From: Candidatus Zophobacter franzmannii
GTDB lineage: Bacteria > Cloacimonadota > Cloacimonadia > Cloacimonadales > JAFGVF01
DNA length: 5,760 nucleotides
Direction: 5' to 3'
Assembly (NCBI GenBank): GCA_030765245.1
Contig: JAVCCX010000151.1
Span: 1 to 5,760, forward strand
The notes under the pieces are model-generated. The model did not search any database. It was given only the letters and a program-made list of their open reading frames with translations, and was not told the DNA's origin. Positions within the stretch are counted from its first letter, which is position 1. Every line of letters starts with the position of its first letter. Both the position numbers and the translations under genes were made by a program. Shown here piece by piece: positions 4,800 to 5,760 of the stretch.

Positions 4800-5760
4800 A
4801 TGCAACATTTGTTAGATTTTCTCTCCAATGAGAGTAACCATGAATTTATAGAACAACTTCGGCAGAGATTCCCTTTCTCAATGAATGAGACTGCGAGAAT
4901 TGTTAAAGAGAGTCCTGACTTTCCAATAAGGGAGTTACTGACTCTGTTTCGCTTACAGAAGAAGGCAATAAAACGAATCCCGGAAGCTGAGAAACTAGCC
5001 TTCACTGAAAAAGGTGTGATGCAGTCCAGTTCAACTGCTCTTGCAAAGTATCATGCTGAGTTATTCAAGCCGTTCAATACCATAGCTGACCTTTGCTGTG
5101 GATGTGGTGTTGACCTGATCCAACTTGCAGAAGGAAAAGAGAAGTGCATCGCTGTAGATTTAGATGCGGAAACACTTAGTACTGCTGAGTTTAATTGCAA
5201 AGTATTAGACCGAGACAATGTAGAGTTCATGCAAGTCCCGGCTGAAGAGTTTACTGAGAAGGTTGATGCGATTTTTGCCGATCCTGACCGCAGACCTGAT
5301 GCGGGGAGAAGGAACTCTCCAGAGTCTATCTCTCCACCTCTTTCTGCGTTGATGAACCTGCGTGAGAATGTCCCAAATATGGCAATAAAGCTTTCACCTA
5401 TTATGAATTACCATGCCATTAGAATTGACGGTCACTATACTCTTCAATTTGTTTCAGAACTAAGAGTGCTAAAAGAGATACTGCTCTGTGTTGGAGAGTT
5501 AGCACGAGAAAATGTGAGTAAGGTTACAGTAATGTTACCGAGTGGGTTGGAATTTGTTGAGAACAAAAGATATGTTGCTATTTCAGAAATTAAGCAATAC
5601 ATCTATGAACCTGATCCTGCTATTATAAGAGCTGGACTTGTGCAAGACTTGGGAGCTGTCATAGACAGTTATTTGGTTGATTCCCATTTAGCATTGTTGA
5701 CTTCAGATAAATTGATAGAGAATCCTTGGATTAAAGCATTCAAAGTTAAAGAGATTATGC
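4800..5760 (+). CDS. Class I SAM-dependent methyltransferase, THUMP-like (PG_1098-type), 3' partial
   Basis: The reading frame opens at ATG 4800 and continues without a stop to the window edge (320 codons plus one base), so the C-terminus is missing. Family members as I recall them are near 390 residues. A helical N-terminus (about 1-75) and the segment SSSTALAKYHAELF precede a Rossmann methyltransferase core: SAM motif I ADLCCGCGVDL (96-106), the acidic end of strand 2 VDLD (119-122), the motif IV-like FADPDRRP (159-166), and KLSPIMNYH (197-205). A later YEPDPAIIRAG (269-279) resembles the signature of the THUMP-like domain in Bacteroidota proteins related to PG_1098. THUMP domains bind RNA, so an RNA methyltransferase is likely but unproven. 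The substrate is unknown. No good Shine-Dalgarno precedes the ATG, and the gene starts 2 bases after the cls stop, which suggests translational coupling. The upstream in-frame TAG at 4773 and the lack of another ATG fix the start. Confidence 0.85.
   Translation, partial: MQHLLDFLSNESNHEFIEQLRQRFPFSMNETARIVKESPDFPIRELLTLFRLQKKAIKRIPEAEKLAFTEKGVMQSSSTALAKYHAELFKPFNTIADLCCGCGVDLIQLAEGKEKCIAVDLDAETLSTAEFNCKVLDRDNVEFMQVPAEEFTEKVDAIFADPDRRPDAGRRNSPESISPPLSALMNLRENVPNMAIKLSPIMNYHAIRIDGHYTLQFVSELRVLKEILLCVGELARENVSKVTVMLPSGLEFVENKRYVAISEIKQYIYEPDPAIIRAGLVQDLGAVIDSYLVDSHLALLTSDKLIENPWIKAFKVKEIM

Noticed and set aside
4766..5005. Minus-strand open frame across the cls/methyltransferase junction
   Set aside because: The plus strand here encodes the end of cardiolipin synthase and the methyltransferase N-terminus in good frame. 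The antisense frame is a shadow.
3244..5760. Defence system built from a PLD-family nuclease and a methyltransferase
   Set aside because: The HKD protein has the membrane domain and motifs of cardiolipin synthase, and the methyltransferase is of the THUMP-like type, not a DNA methylase. No helicase or restriction partner is present.

Overview
The window holds four protein-coding genes at moderate-to-low GC (roughly 40% by eye), with short intergenic regions and no RNA gene, intact insertion sequence or CRISPR array that I can see. The mix of a Gly-Asp-Asp-x-Tyr repeat protein with a HEAT-like tail, a PG_1098/THUMP-like methyltransferase and a two-HKD cardiolipin synthase fits a bacterium of the FCB group (Bacteroidota, Cloacimonadota or a relative). 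That placement is an inference from family flavour, not from a marker gene.

Layout. (1) Positions 1-2094, plus strand: the 3' part of a large repeat protein whose reading frame is open to the left edge, so its true start probably lies outside the window. (2) Positions 2095-2503: a 409-bp convergent intergenic region with a plus-strand terminator-like hairpin, a minus-strand terminator-like hairpin, a roughly 100-bp element with TGTCAT/ATGACA ends, and a perfect 10-bp-stem bidirectional terminator beside the next gene. (3) Positions 2504-3139, minus strand: a FucA-like class II aldolase. (4) Positions 3140-3243: a compact divergent promoter region whose two -35 boxes form an inverted repeat. 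(5) Positions 3244-4797, plus strand: cardiolipin synthase (PLD superfamily). (6) From 4800 to the right edge, plus strand: a class I SAM-dependent methyltransferase of the THUMP-like family, starting 2 bases after the synthase stop and cut off by the window end.

How the genes relate. The synthase and the methyltransferase form a tight pair that is probably co-transcribed and translationally coupled, although no biochemical link between membrane lipid synthesis and a putative RNA methyltransferase is known to me. The aldolase is a single-gene unit with its own promoter and terminator. It is divergent from the synthase and convergent with the repeat protein. I do not see a defence system or other multi-gene novelty. 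The most unusual content is the repeat protein (about 13 GDDxY-type units, mostly 25-28 residues apart, joined to a HEAT-like C-terminus), followed by the symmetric divergent promoter and the repeat remnant in the convergent spacer.
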